64,000 nucleotides of DNA from Desulfovibrio sp. (GTDB lineage Bacteria > Desulfobacterota > Desulfovibrionia > Desulfovibrionales > Desulfovibrionaceae). Positions 36,012 through 44,579 of this stretch are shown one piece after another. The DNA is taken from the NCBI GenBank assembly GCA_016218665.1, contig JACRDI010000028.1:62001-126000 (forward strand), given 5' to 3'. Each line of letters starts with the position of its first letter. The stretch's first letter is position 1. The translations under genes and the position numbers were made by a program. The notes below the pieces were generated by a model that made no database searches, had not been told where the DNA came from, and was given only the letters and a program-made list of their open reading frames with translations.

Positions 36012-36428
36012 GTGAGCCAGGACTGCATCTTCTGCAAGATCATCGCCGGGGAGATTCCCTCCGCCAAGGTGTACGACCGTGGCGGCGTGTACGCCTTCCT
36101 GGACATCGCGCCCGTGAACAAGGGCCACGCCCTGGTGGTGCCCAAGAAGCACCACGCCACCCTTTTCGACCTGCCGGACGACCTGGGCCGCGAGATGCTC
36201 GCCGCGCTCAAGGCCGTGGGCCGGGGTGTCATGGCGGCCACCGGGGCCACGGGGCTCAACGTGGGCATGAACAATTACGAGAGCGCCGGGCAGCTGGTGC
36301 ACCACGCCCATTTTCATCTCATTCCGCGGCACGCCGGGGACGGACTGACCCTTTGGACCCAGCACGCCTATGAAAACGTAGAGGAAATGCAGAAGCTGGC
36401 CAGGGCCGTCGTCCAGGCCATCGGCTGA
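36012..36428 (+). CDS. HIT family hydrolase
   Basis: A 138-aa histidine-triad protein that hydrolyses nucleoside phosphoramidates or dinucleotides. The triad is in HHAHFHLIPR near the C-terminus, and the N-terminus DCIFCKIIAGEIPS is typical. The start is GTG at 36012 with GGAG eight bases upstream; longer TTG starts lack a site. Confidence 0.93.
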   Translation: MSQDCIFCKIIAGEIPSAKVYDRGGVYAFLDIAPVNKGHALVVPKKHHATLFDLPDDLGREMLAALKAVGRGVMAATGATGLNVGMNNYESAGQLVHHAHFHLIPRHAGDGLTLWTQHAYENVEEMQKLARAVVQAIG

Positions 36429-36454
36429 AATAACGGGAACCTAATGGAGGTTTC

Positions 36455-36751
36455 ATGAGCGGTCAGACACTCACCAAAGCGCACATCGTCGACGCCATCT
36501 ACAAGAAGACGGACCGCAACCGCGCGGAGATCAAGGACCTGGTGGAGTCCACCCTTGATCTGATGAAGCAGGCCATCAAGAAGGACCACGCCATGCTGGT
36601 GAGCGGCTTCGGCAAGTTCGAAGCCTACGACAAGAACTCCCGCCGCGGGCGCAACCCGCAGACCAACGAGAGCATCACCCTGCCGCCGCGCAAGGTGGTG
36701 GTGTTCCGCCTGTCGCGGAAGTTCCGCGCCGAGCTCAATCCGCAGGAATAA
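36455..36751 (+). CDS. IHF/HU family DNA-binding protein
   Basis: A 98-aa histone-like protein of the IHF-alpha/HU family. LTKAHIVDAIYKK, the beta-arm GRNPQTNESITLPPRKVVVF and a C-terminal helix are diagnostic. The Pro in the arm (NPQTNE) allows DNA kinking. It sits downstream of the HIT gene and overlaps the convergent SPOR lipoprotein gene by 17 bases at their 3' ends. Confidence 0.93.
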   Translation: MSGQTLTKAHIVDAIYKKTDRNRAEIKDLVESTLDLMKQAIKKDHAMLVSGFGKFEAYDKNSRRGRNPQTNESITLPPRKVVVFRLSRKFRAELNPQE

Positions 36752-37658
36752 ACGCCTGCGGCCAGTCGGCCTTCAGCTTTTCCAGGGCCTCGCGGGCAGC
36801 CGCGGGGTCCTGGAAGGGGCCGGCCTGCACGCGGTGGAACGCCGTTCCGCCCTGCTCCACGCGCACCACACGCGTCTGCGAATACCCCTTCTCCTTCAGC
36901 CATGCCACGGCCGCCTCGGCGTTCTTCTCCGTGGTGAACGAGGCGATCTGCACCAGCGGCACCCTGGGCGCGGGCTGCGGCCCGGCCTGGGCGGGCTCCG
37001 ACTTGGCGGCCTGGGCGGCTGCGTCGGCCTTGGCCTCGGCCGAGGGCTCCGGCTTGGTTCCAATCGTTTTTGCTTCTGACGTCTTGGCTTCGGGCGTCTT
37101 GGCCTCGGGGGCCGCAACGGCCGGCTTGGCTTCGCCCGGCTTGTCGCCAGGGGCCTTGGCTTCTGGTGCCTTGGCTTCTGGTGCCTTGGCCTCCTGAACC
37201 GCTTCGGCAGGCTTGGCTTCCGGCCCAGCGGCCGGAATGGCCTTGGCGTCGACCGGCTTGGCGTCGGCCGGCTTTGCGTCGGTGGGCTGTGCGCCGGTCG
37301 TGTTGGCCTTGTCCGTGCTGGCTTGCGGGGCAGCGGCAGCCGCGGGCCTGGTCTCGGCCTTGGCTTCCTGCGCCGCCTGGGCCTTGGCCTGCGCGGGCTT
37401 CTTCTCCAGCAGGGCGGAGGAGGGCTGCTCGTCCCTGACCTCGGCCACCACCACGTCGCTGGGATCGCTGGTCACAGGGCTCGTTTTCGGGGCGCGCTGC
37501 TCCTGGGCCGGGCCTTTGCGCGCGCCGCGCACCGAGGCCTCGGTGCGTACCTCGGGCGGATCGGAGGGGATGGGCTGGCGCGGCGAGCAGGCGGGCAAAA
37601 GCATGAGCGCCGCCAGGGCCAGCAGGTGCGTGCGCGTGAACTGACGAGGTCCGTGCAT
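36735..37658 (-). CDS. SPOR-domain lipoprotein
   Basis: A 307-aa predicted lipoprotein: signal with lipobox LLPAC, a ~170-aa Ala/Lys/Pro/Glu linker made of degenerate (A/E)AKPxx(A/D)AK repeats, and a C-terminal SPOR domain (QIASFTTEKNAEAAVAWLKEKG ... VQAGPFQDPAAA) that binds denuded peptidoglycan at division sites. It likely tethers the outer membrane to the septum. The convergent HU gene overlaps its 3' end. Confidence 0.85.
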   Translation of the reverse strand: MHGPRQFTRTHLLALAALMLLPACSPRQPIPSDPPEVRTEASVRGARKGPAQEQRAPKTSPVTSDPSDVVVAEVRDEQPSSALLEKKPAQAKAQAAQEAKAETRPAAAAAPQASTDKANTTGAQPTDAKPADAKPVDAKAIPAAGPEAKPAEAVQEAKAPEAKAPEAKAPGDKPGEAKPAVAAPEAKTPEAKTSEAKTIGTKPEPSAEAKADAAAQAAKSEPAQAGPQPAPRVPLVQIASFTTEKNAEAAVAWLKEKGYSQTRVVRVEQGGTAFHRVQAGPFQDPAAAREALEKLKADWPQAFIPAD

Positions 37659-37824
37659 GGGAGCCTCCCGGGTTTGTCTGATGAAGAACGACAGTCTAAA
37701 TTTTGTCTATACTAGGCCAGCCGAAACGGGATTGCAAGGGCGGGCGGTCTGCTTGAAACAGGCTGGCGCGCCTGCCGAGTACAGCCCGCGGGCCTCTGCG
37801 TGCGGGCCCTGGCGGCGCGCGCGC

Positions 37825-37860
37825 AAAAGAAAAGCGCCCGGTCCTTGCGAACCGGGCGCT
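37825..37860 (-). terminator. Intrinsic terminator of the LysM gene
   Basis: On the minus strand AGCGCCCGGT pairs with ACCGGGCGCT (10 bp), followed by TTTTCTTTT. It lies downstream of the gene that ends at 37889. Confidence 0.88.
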
Positions 37861-37888
37861 GCCTTAGCCGATCAGTCCCTTGCGGGTC

Positions 37889-38353
37889 CTAGAAACCGTA
37901 GCCCAGGGCCTCGCGGATGTCCGCGGGCAGGTTGGCCTTGCTCTCGGGAGCGGCCTTCTTCTTGGACTTGCCGGCCTTCACGCGGGCGGCCTTCACGTCA
38001 TCCAGGGCGAAGGTGCGGGGAATCTCGAACACCTGGCCGGGGTAGATGAGGTTGGCGTTCTTGATCTTGGCGCGGTTGGCCTTGAAGATCAGGGGCCACA
38101 TGAAGGGGTCGTTGTAGATCTGCTTGAACTCGGAGATCCACCACAGGCAGTTGCCCTTCACGACGGTGTAGGACGTGGGCAGTTTGGCGTAGTCAGCCTC
38201 GTAAATCTGACGCGGGGACATGGGGGCCGGAGCGGCGGCGCGGGTCTCGGCAACCGGGGCCGGGGCCGGGGCGGGCGCGGGTTCGACCTTCTTGGAACAG
38301 CCAAGGGCGAAAACGACACAGCAGGCAACAGTCAGCAGCATGAGCTTTTTCAT
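37889..38353 (-). CDS. LysM-domain lipoprotein
   Basis: A 154-aa protein: lipoprotein signal ending LGC, an Ala-Pro linker, and a LysM module (TYTVVKGNCLWWISEFKQIY to LIYPGQVFEIP) that binds peptidoglycan. A basic tail (KAGKSKKKAAPESK) follows. AGGAGGGAG precedes the ATG, and a TTGACA promoter lies upstream. Confidence 0.88.
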   Translation of the reverse strand: MKKLMLLTVACCVVFALGCSKKVEPAPAPAPAPVAETRAAAPAPMSPRQIYEADYAKLPTSYTVVKGNCLWWISEFKQIYNDPFMWPLIFKANRAKIKNANLIYPGQVFEIPRTFALDDVKAARVKAGKSKKKAAPESKANLPADIREALGYGF

Positions 38354-38382
38354 AGTTAACTCCCTCCTCCGTTGGGAACTAA

Positions 38383-38412
38383 AGGATATTCCTGTGAACA
38401 TCGCACTGTCAA
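38383..38412 (-). promoter_or_regulatory. Sigma-70 promoter of the LysM gene
   Basis: On the minus strand TTGACA (38412-38407), 18-base spacer, TATCCT (38388-38383). It is about 30 bases ahead of the start codon. Confidence 0.65.
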
Positions 38413-38414
38413 GC

Positions 38415-39185
38415 TTAACCCACCATTCTTTGCGTCCAGTTGTCGAGAATTTTCTTCTCCTGGAGCACCATCCTGTCGGCGGGATTGATGGCGAGGGCAC
38501 CTTGCACCGCAAGGGCCGCCTCGTCAACCCAGCCGCCAAGGCGAAGACTCTGCGCGGCCAGAACGAACATGCGCTCCGGGTGCTCGCCGTATACTGTGCC
38601 GATGAGATGCTGATAATCGACGCCGAACACCTCTCGTACAAGCTGGTTTTGCGAGAACAGGTAGCGCGCAAGAAGGGCGTTTTCCTTGTGGCGCGCCAAA
38701 TATATGGGCAGCAGCCTGCGGCACTGGCTCATGATGAAGCGGATGCGGTCGATTTCGCGGCGCATGCTTTCTTCCGTTTGGCGCAACACCTGGAAGAGCT
38801 CTTCCACAACAGCGCGCTCTGCGTCGGGCAGGTCGCGTCCGCGCAGGGCCAAGAACCACGGCGCGTAGGTGAGCGCCTGGTAGGCGTCTTCCTTCAGCTT
38901 GATGGTCTCGTGGAAGATGTAGCCCAGGCCCCAGTCGAGGAACTGGCCGGTGAGGGGCGTCTCGGGGTCGTTGCGGAACACGTGGTGCGCCGTGTCCTTC
39001 ATGCGCCACAACAGGCCCTTGTCCATCTCCTGGCCGATGAGGTCGCGCAGGATGGTGAAGGCCACCGCGCCCTCGCGGTCGAAGGAGACGAACTGCTGCT
39101 CCAGCGCCTTGCTGGACATGCAGAAGTTGCGGAACATGTCGCGCACGAACTCCGGCAGCTTGGTGCGTATCCAGGTTTTGGACAT
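38415..39185 (-). CDS. Conserved protein of unknown function downstream of a Lon-type protease
   Basis: A 256-aa soluble, mostly helical protein (starts MSKTWIRTKLPEFVRD). It is rich in Arg/Leu/Gln and has no recognised catalytic motif. It starts five bases after the Lon-type protease stop, so the two are co-transcribed and probably functionally linked. I do not recognise a family; it could be an adaptor for the protease (inference). Confidence 0.65.
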   Translation of the reverse strand: MSKTWIRTKLPEFVRDMFRNFCMSSKALEQQFVSFDREGAVAFTILRDLIGQEMDKGLLWRMKDTAHHVFRNDPETPLTGQFLDWGLGYIFHETIKLKEDAYQALTYAPWFLALRGRDLPDAERAVVEELFQVLRQTEESMRREIDRIRFIMSQCRRLLPIYLARHKENALLARYLFSQNQLVREVFGVDYQHLIGTVYGEHPERMFVLAAQSLRLGGWVDEAALAVQGALAINPADRMVLQEKKILDNWTQRMVG

Positions 39186-39190
39186 GGGGC

Positions 39191-41671
39191 CTAGGCCCTC
39201 CCTTTGCGGGGTTTTTCCGACATGGCGGCGAGCTTGGCGAGCTCGGCCAGGCGCAGGTCGACCATGCTGTAGAGCGAGCCCGGCGTGTAGCGGCCGTCTT
39301 TCCGGCGGGTGCCGGCGGGCAGCCCGGTCAGGATGGTCATGGCCTGCTCGATGCTGGCCACGGGGTAGAGGTGGAACTGCCCGGCCCTGACCGCCTCCAC
39401 CACCTCGTCTTTCAGAAGCAGGTGCACGGCGTTGTCCGCCGGGAAGAGCACGCCCTGGCGCCCGGTGAGCCCCCGCCTGCGGCAGACCTCGAAGAAGCCC
39501 TCCACCTTGCGGTTCACCCCGCCCACGGCCATGATGGCTCCGCTCTGGCTCACCGCGCCGGTGAAGGCGAGCGACAGGTCGATGGGCGCGCCGGAGAGCG
39601 CGGACAGAAGCGCCGCAAGCTCCGCGCCCGAGGCCGAGTCGCCCTCCACCCCGGCGTAGTTCTGCTCGAAGCACAGGCTGCCCGTGAGCACCAGGGGCTT
39701 GTCCTGGGCGAACAGGCGCACCAGGTAGCTCTTGATGATCATCATGCCCTTGGTGTGGATGGGCCCGCCCAGCTGGGCCTCGCGCTCAAGGTCGAGGATG
39801 CCGCCGTGGCCCACGCCCACGGTGCAGGATATCTGGTGCGGCAGGCCGAACTCGTAGTCGCCGAAGAGCGTGACCGACAGCCCGTTGGCCCGCCCCACGG
39901 CCGTGCCGCCCGTGGCCACCTTGATGATCTCGCGGTCGTAGTCGGCCATGAACTCTTCTTCGAACAGGTTGGCCCGGAAGTCGTGCTCGGCCACGGCGCG
40001 GTTCAGGTCGGAAAGCTCCACCAGCTCGCGGCCTTCCATGCGGGCGATGGCCGCGGCCTCGATCATCCTTCCGCGCAGCTGGGTGAAGGACAGGGTGAGG
40101 CGCTTCTGGTCCTCGGCCAGGCGGCTGGCGTGGTCCACCAGGCCGGCCAGGGCCCCGCGAGAGAAGGGCGGCAGGGCGGCCTGCTCGATGATGCCGGAAA
40201 GGGCCGAGAGATACTGGCGGATGCTGCCCGCGCTGCGCTCCACCGTGGCCTGCAGGTGGGCCTTGAGCTTGAAGTGCTTGCGGAAGCGGTCGTCGCCCGC
40301 CAGCAGGGTCTCGTAGGCCTCGTCCGTGCCCACCAGGATGATCTTGAGGTTGAGCGGGATGGGTTCCGGCTCGATGGTGCGGGTCTTGGCCTGCTCGCCG
40401 TCGCCGGGGTCCTCCATGCGCAGGAAGCCGGAGCGCAGGGCGCGCAGCAGCCCCTCCCAGGAGCCCTGGTTGCCCATCAGATCCTCGACGTTGATGATGA
40501 GGAAGCCGCCGTTGGCGCGGTGCACGCTGCCCGCGCGCACCAGGGTGAAGTCGGTGTAGAAGGCGCCCAGCTCGCTCTCGCGCTCTATGCTGCCCAGCAG
40601 GTTGAAGGGAGTGGGGTGGTCCTCCACGATGACCGGGGCCCCGGCCTTGGCGCGGGCGGCCTTGCTGTTGTCCACGAAGAGGTTCACGTCGTGGCGGTAG
40701 CTGATGTCATCGGGCTGGGGCGGCTGGGAGTGGCCGTCGGCGTGCTGGCCCTGGGCCGGCCCGGCGCCGCCCTTGTCCGCCGGGTCGCGGGGCAGGTACG
40801 ACTCCACGTTGTCCAGGATGTCCTTTTCCACGGCCTCCATGTGGGCCACAAGCTTCGGGGCCTCGGCGAAGTCCTTGCGCAGGGGCTTCAAGGCCTCGGC
40901 CAGGGCCTCGGCCGCCACCTCGCGGTGCAGCTTCACCTCTCCCTGGCGGAAGCCCTGCTCGCTCAAGTTGAGCTTGCGCAGAAACACGCCGATCTCCGAC
41001 AGGAGCTTCTCGCCCTTGCTCTTGAGCACCTTGCGCCGGGCCGGGGCCAGGCGCCCGTATTCCTCGTCGCCCATGACGCGGCCGCCCACCATGGGCATGA
41101 TGGTGAGCCCGCCGGAGTCGTCCATGTCCAGGGCGAAGCCCTTGTCGCGCGCCATGGCCTCCATCTTATTATAGATGCTGTCGCGCTTGGCCGAGAAGCG
41201 CTTGAAGAGCGTCTCGTGCTTGCGGCGGTACGCGTCCTGGTCGAAGCTGGCGGCGATGGCCTGGCGCACGTCGGCCAGGGCCTTGGCCAGGGCGGTCTTG
41301 TAGGCGCGGCCCTGGCCCGCCGGGAGGGAGACCGCCAGGGGCCGGTCCTCGTCCTCGAAGTTGTGCAGGTAGATGAAGTCGCAGGGGGTGGGGCGCTTGG
41401 CGGCCTCCGGCGCGAGGTACCCGCGCACGAAGTGCGTGCGGCCCTGGCCGGGGTCTCCGGCCACGAAGACGTTGTACTCCAGGCCGGGGATCATAAGCGC
41501 CATGCGCAGGGCCTGCATGGCCCTGGGCTGGAAGGCTCCCTGGCCGTTCTTTCTGGGCACCCTGCGGCTGTCCTCGTAGGGCAGGGAGGCGGGGTCCAGG
41601 CGGTTTCTCAATTTTTCCGGCGCCAAGGGCTTGGCCGCGCGAAGGAAGGTCGGGTCGGTCTTTTTGGTCAT
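39191..41671 (-). CDS. ATP-dependent Lon-like protease with atypical long N-terminal region
   Basis: An 826-aa protease. The C-terminal S16 domain has Ser679 in GDSASGAEL and Lys722 in GGVNRKVEGFF, the Ser-Lys dyad of Lon. The AAA region contains VAGDPGQGRTH (Walker A-like), then INVEDLMGNQGSWEGLL and IILVGTDEAYETLL. This is the 'Lon B/LonC-like' type with a scattered ATPase and an inserted helical block, different from housekeeping Lon. ATG at 41671 follows GGAG closely. It shares an operon with a downstream unknown protein. Confidence 0.85.
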   Translation of the reverse strand: MTKKTDPTFLRAAKPLAPEKLRNRLDPASLPYEDSRRVPRKNGQGAFQPRAMQALRMALMIPGLEYNVFVAGDPGQGRTHFVRGYLAPEAAKRPTPCDFIYLHNFEDEDRPLAVSLPAGQGRAYKTALAKALADVRQAIAASFDQDAYRRKHETLFKRFSAKRDSIYNKMEAMARDKGFALDMDDSGGLTIMPMVGGRVMGDEEYGRLAPARRKVLKSKGEKLLSEIGVFLRKLNLSEQGFRQGEVKLHREVAAEALAEALKPLRKDFAEAPKLVAHMEAVEKDILDNVESYLPRDPADKGGAGPAQGQHADGHSQPPQPDDISYRHDVNLFVDNSKAARAKAGAPVIVEDHPTPFNLLGSIERESELGAFYTDFTLVRAGSVHRANGGFLIINVEDLMGNQGSWEGLLRALRSGFLRMEDPGDGEQAKTRTIEPEPIPLNLKIILVGTDEAYETLLAGDDRFRKHFKLKAHLQATVERSAGSIRQYLSALSGIIEQAALPPFSRGALAGLVDHASRLAEDQKRLTLSFTQLRGRMIEAAAIARMEGRELVELSDLNRAVAEHDFRANLFEEEFMADYDREIIKVATGGTAVGRANGLSVTLFGDYEFGLPHQISCTVGVGHGGILDLEREAQLGGPIHTKGMMIIKSYLVRLFAQDKPLVLTGSLCFEQNYAGVEGDSASGAELAALLSALSGAPIDLSLAFTGAVSQSGAIMAVGGVNRKVEGFFEVCRRRGLTGRQGVLFPADNAVHLLLKDEVVEAVRAGQFHLYPVASIEQAMTILTGLPAGTRRKDGRYTPGSLYSMVDLRLAELAKLAAMSEKPRKGRA

Positions 41672-41826
41672 GCTCCGTCCATGGGAATATAAGTGGGGGC
41701 GGCTTGCGGCGCCGCCTGAATTTCTGTATCGGCTTCCACGGCGCTTGTCACTAGAGCGATGCGGCCCGGCGGGCCGGGGCCCGGCGGAAAAAAGCGAAAA
41801 ATGCTCGGCCGTGGCGGAGAACCGCA

Positions 41827-41855
41827 TTGACGGGGCAAGGGGCTTGTGCTAGCTA
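41827..41855 (+). promoter_or_regulatory. Sigma-70 promoter of the ATP synthase F0 genes
   Basis: TTGACG (41827-41832), a 17-base spacer, TAGCTA (41850-41855) with an extended TGn just upstream. This is a strong candidate for the atpZ/I/B/E transcript. A Rex-like half site TTGTGAA follows at 41863-41869, near the expected start. Confidence 0.65.
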
Positions 41856-41932
41856 CTTCTCCTTGTGAAGAAATGAACGTCCCGGCCAGGTGGTCGAGCA
41901 AGGGCCTTCCGGGGAACTATCCGGGGTAGAGT

Positions 41933-42205
41933 ATGTTCTTTCCCAAGCAAGGCAAGCATTCCGGAGCGTTGGAGCTGCTGTACGTGTCGGGGACCATCGG
42001 TCTCCAGCTCGTCAGCGCGACCTTCATCGGGCTGGCCATGGGGTACTTCCTGGACAAGTGGCTGGGAACAAGCCCGTGGCTGCTGGTTGTGTTTCTCATT
42101 CTGGGCATCGTGGCGGGCTTCCGCGACGTGTACCGCGAGGCGAAGCGCATCCAGAACCGCACTGGGGGCGAGCCCGGCGCGGGCGACCCGGGAGCGGGGA
42201 AATAG
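41933..42205 (+). CDS. AtpZ/AtpI-like small membrane protein
   Basis: A 90-aa protein with two transmembrane segments (SGTIGLQLVSATFIGLAMGYFL; WLLVVFLILGIVAGF) separated by the signature DKWLG, as in AtpZ-type proteins. AtpZ partners with AtpI to load Mg/Ca or assist c-ring assembly (family knowledge). It is the first gene of the F0 group. Confidence 0.8.
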   Translation: MFFPKQGKHSGALELLYVSGTIGLQLVSATFIGLAMGYFLDKWLGTSPWLLVVFLILGIVAGFRDVYREAKRIQNRTGGEPGAGDPGAGK

Positions 42206-42232
42206 GCCGCCGCAAGGCTGCCAAGAGGCTTC

Positions 42233-42676
42233 ATGTTCAGAACGCTTGTCCAGAAGATAGACGCCATGCTGTACCGCCGGGGCTTCGCCGTGGCGGATGC
42301 GCGCAGGCTGATGCGCAACCAGATGCTTTTGGCCGCCGGTGGGTCGGCGGTTGCGTGTCTTGCGAGCGGGTTCGCGAATTGGGGATTCTCGTTCGCCGCT
42401 GGCGCGCTCATCATCAGCATCAACTTCTGGTGGCTCTCCAAGGCCGCCCAGGAGCTTGTGCGGGTGAAGCAGGGCGCCATGTTCACGCTGTTGACGCTCT
42501 TTTACGGAAGGTTGGTGTTGACCGCCGCCGCCATCGCCGGGCTTGTGGCATGGGCGGGCGCGTCGGTTTACGGGCTTTTGGCCGGGCTCTCCACGGTTGT
42601 CGCGAACGCGGCATTGTGGGGCGTCCTCCAGATGAGGCACAAAGTCCCCTCTGTGGGGAAGGGGAAGGAGGCTTAG
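42233..42676 (+). CDS. atpI: ATP synthase subunit I
   Basis: A 147-aa protein with four hydrophobic segments, typical of AtpI, which helps assemble the c-ring. It lies directly before atpB and after the AtpZ-like gene. It is recognised mostly by position, size and hydropathy. Confidence 0.75.
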   Translation: MFRTLVQKIDAMLYRRGFAVADARRLMRNQMLLAAGGSAVACLASGFANWGFSFAAGALIISINFWWLSKAAQELVRVKQGAMFTLLTLFYGRLVLTAAAIAGLVAWAGASVYGLLAGLSTVVANAALWGVLQMRHKVPSVGKGKEA

Positions 42677-42679
42677 AAC

Positions 42680-43366
42680 ATGTCTGCAGGACTTCCGCAT
42701 CCGCTGACCTATTCGGTCATCATCGACGAAAAGCTGGGACTGGGTCTGCCGCCGCACGTGTACTACATGTGGCTGGCCATGATCATCCTGTTCACCTGCG
42801 CGCTGATGCTGCGCGGCCGTCTCCAGCTGGTCCCCGGCGGACTGCAGAACGTGTTCGAGACCGTCATCGGCGGGCTTGAGGACTTCACGGTGGCGAACAT
42901 AGGCGAGGAAGGCCGCAAGGTGTTCCCCTTCCTGTGCTCCATCTTCATCTTCATCCTGGTGATGAACTACATCGGCCTCATCCCCGGCTGCGACGCCGCC
43001 ACGGCCAACGTGAACACCAACGCGGCCATGGCCATCTGCGTGTTCCTCTACTACAACTACATCGGCATCAAGAAATGGGGCTTCGGCTACATCAAGCACT
43101 TCATGGGCCCCATGGCCGCCCTGGCCCCGCTGATGCTGGTGCTTGAGACCGTGAGCCACCTGGCCCGCCCGGTCTCTCTCACCCTCCGTCTCTTCGGCAA
43201 CATCCGCGGCGAGGAAATCGTCCTGGTGCTGCTCTTCGTGCTGGCTCCGGTGCTTGGCACCCTGCCCATGTACTTCCTGTTCATCCTGGGCAAGACCATT
43301 CAGGCCTTCATCTTCTTCATGCTGACGATGATCTACCTGAAGGGCTCTCTCGAGCACGCCCACTAA
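42680..43366 (+). CDS. atpB: ATP synthase F0 subunit a
   Basis: A 228-aa membrane subunit that forms the proton half-channels. The essential Arg170 lies in [14 protein letters not shown]; six transmembrane segments are apparent. It follows atpI by three bases and precedes atpE by 54. The delta, alpha, gamma, beta and epsilon subunits are not in the window, so F0 and F1 genes are split. Confidence 0.95.
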   Translation: MSAGLPHPLTYSVIIDEKLGLGLPPHVYYMWLAMIILFTCALMLRGRLQLVPGGLQNVFETVIGGLEDFTVANIGEEGRKVFPFLCSIFIFILVMNYIGLIPGCDAATANVNTNAAMAICVFLYYNYIGIKKWGFGYIKHFMGPMAALAPLMLVLETVSHLARPVSLTLRLFGNIRGEEIVLVLLFVLAPVLGTLPMYFLFILGKTIQAFIFFMLTMIYLKGSLEHAH

Positions 43367-43419
43367 TCACGGGGAAATGGTCGTCTGACCACAACAACAT
43401 ACCTTTAGGAGTATCTCCA

Positions 43420-43743
43420 ATGCGCAAAGCTCTTATGATGACCGTGGCTATGGTTCTGTTCGCTTACGCCGCCTTCGCCTCCGACGGCGCTGCCGCCGGC
43501 GCCGCCGTGGGCCCCGTGGCCGCCTGGGCCACCGCCATCGGCATGGGCATCGCCGCTGGCCTCTGCGGCATCGGCCAGGGCCTGGGCCTGAAGGCCGCCT
43601 GCGAAGGCACCGCCCGCAACCCCGAAGCTGGTGGCAAGATCACCGTTACCCTGATCCTGGGCCTGGCCTTCATCGAGTCCCTGGCCATTTACGCCCTGGT
43701 CGTCAACCTGATCCTGCTCTTCGTGAAGCCCCTGGGCGCCTAG
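43420..43743 (+). CDS. atpE: ATP synthase F0 subunit c
   Basis: A 107-aa c-subunit, longer than the usual ~80 because of an N-terminal signal-like extension ([21 protein letters not shown]). Two helices joined by the RNPEA loop. The ion-binding Glu86 is followed by Ser87, and Gln53 sits in helix 1. Gln/Glu/Ser are ligands in Na+-binding c-rings, but the Thr that coordinates water is Leu here, so H+ or Na+ specificity is unresolved. TAGGAG precedes the ATG. Confidence 0.95.
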   Translation: MRKALMMTVAMVLFAYAAFASDGAAAGAAVGPVAAWATAIGMGIAAGLCGIGQGLGLKAACEGTARNPEAGGKITVTLILGLAFIESLAIYALVVNLILLFVKPLGA

Positions 43744-43768
43744 TTCCCTCGGACGACACCGGATTCAA

Positions 43769-43792
43769 GGAGGCCGCAAGGCCTCCTTTTTT
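43769..43792 (+). terminator. Intrinsic terminator after atpE
   Basis: GGAGGCC (43769-43775), GCAA loop, GGCCTCC (43780-43786), then TTTTTT. Confidence 0.92.
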
Positions 43793-43801
43793 CCGGGGAT
43801 T

Positions 43802-43819
43802 CTGTTATAAATTTCACAA
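43802..43819 (+). promoter_or_regulatory. Putative Rex operator upstream of rex
   Basis: CTGTTATAAATTTCACAA matches the Rex consensus TTGTGAAATATTTCACAA at 14 of 18 positions, with a perfect right half site (TTTCACAA). It sits 22 bases before the rex start codon, fitting autoregulation. Confidence 0.55.
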
Positions 43820-43840
43820 GTTAGGAGCCAGGCAACCGGA

Positions 43841-44485
43841 ATGGCCGTGAAGAGCGAGCACATCCCAAAAGCGACAATCGCCCGGCTGGCCACCTACATC
43901 CAGGTCCTGTCGGAGTTCAAGCGCGAGGGCACGGACGTTGTCTCCTCCGAGCGCCTGGCCGAGGCCTGCTCCGTCAATTCCTCCCAGATCCGCAAGGACC
44001 TCGCCTACTTCGGCGAATTCGGCGTCCGCGGCGTGGGCTACTACGTCCAGGATCTCATCACCTCCATCAAGCGTTCGCTGGGCATCGACCGCGCCTGGAA
44101 CTGCGCCCTTGTGGGCGTGGGCAACCTGGGCCGCGCTCTTTTGCGCCACCGCGAGTTCTCGCGCAAGGGCTTCATCATCCGCGGCGCCTTCGACTGCGAT
44201 CCCTACAAGATCGGCGAAGTGGTGGAAGGCATGGAGATTGTGTGCTCCCGCCAGCTGCCGGCCAAGGTGAAGGAACTCTCCCTTGAGATCGGCGTCATCA
44301 CCACCCCGCCCGAGCGCGCCCAGCGTGCCGCCAACTATCTGGTGGGCGCGGGCATCAAGGGCATCATCAATTTCGCCCCGGCGCGCATCGCCGTGCCGAA
44401 ACACATCCATTTGGAATATGTGGATTTCTTCCACTACTTCTACGCCGCAGCCTTCCACATCCGCTTCGACGACAACCGGGACTGA
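43841..44485 (+). CDS. rex: Redox-sensing transcriptional repressor Rex
   Basis: A 214-aa Rex repressor that senses the NADH/NAD+ ratio. The N-terminal winged helix includes SSQIRKDLAYFGEFG, and the Rossmann domain has GVGNLGRALL. In the family NADH releases DNA. It is directly after the F0 genes and has a matching operator in its leader. Confidence 0.96.
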   Translation: MAVKSEHIPKATIARLATYIQVLSEFKREGTDVVSSERLAEACSVNSSQIRKDLAYFGEFGVRGVGYYVQDLITSIKRSLGIDRAWNCALVGVGNLGRALLRHREFSRKGFIIRGAFDCDPYKIGEVVEGMEIVCSRQLPAKVKELSLEIGVITTPPERAQRAANYLVGAGIKGIINFAPARIAVPKHIHLEYVDFFHYFYAAAFHIRFDDNRD

Positions 44486-44579
44486 TGCCCGGCACGCACC
44501 GCAAATAGCGATTATCGATTGCAGAATCGGTTGACTTGCCCCGCGCGAGTGGGGAATATGTACGCGTCCCGACCGCCGC

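Noticed and set aside
39371-41692. A 773-codon plus-strand frame across the Lon-type protease gene
   Set aside because: Antisense of the protease gene; no recognisable motif.
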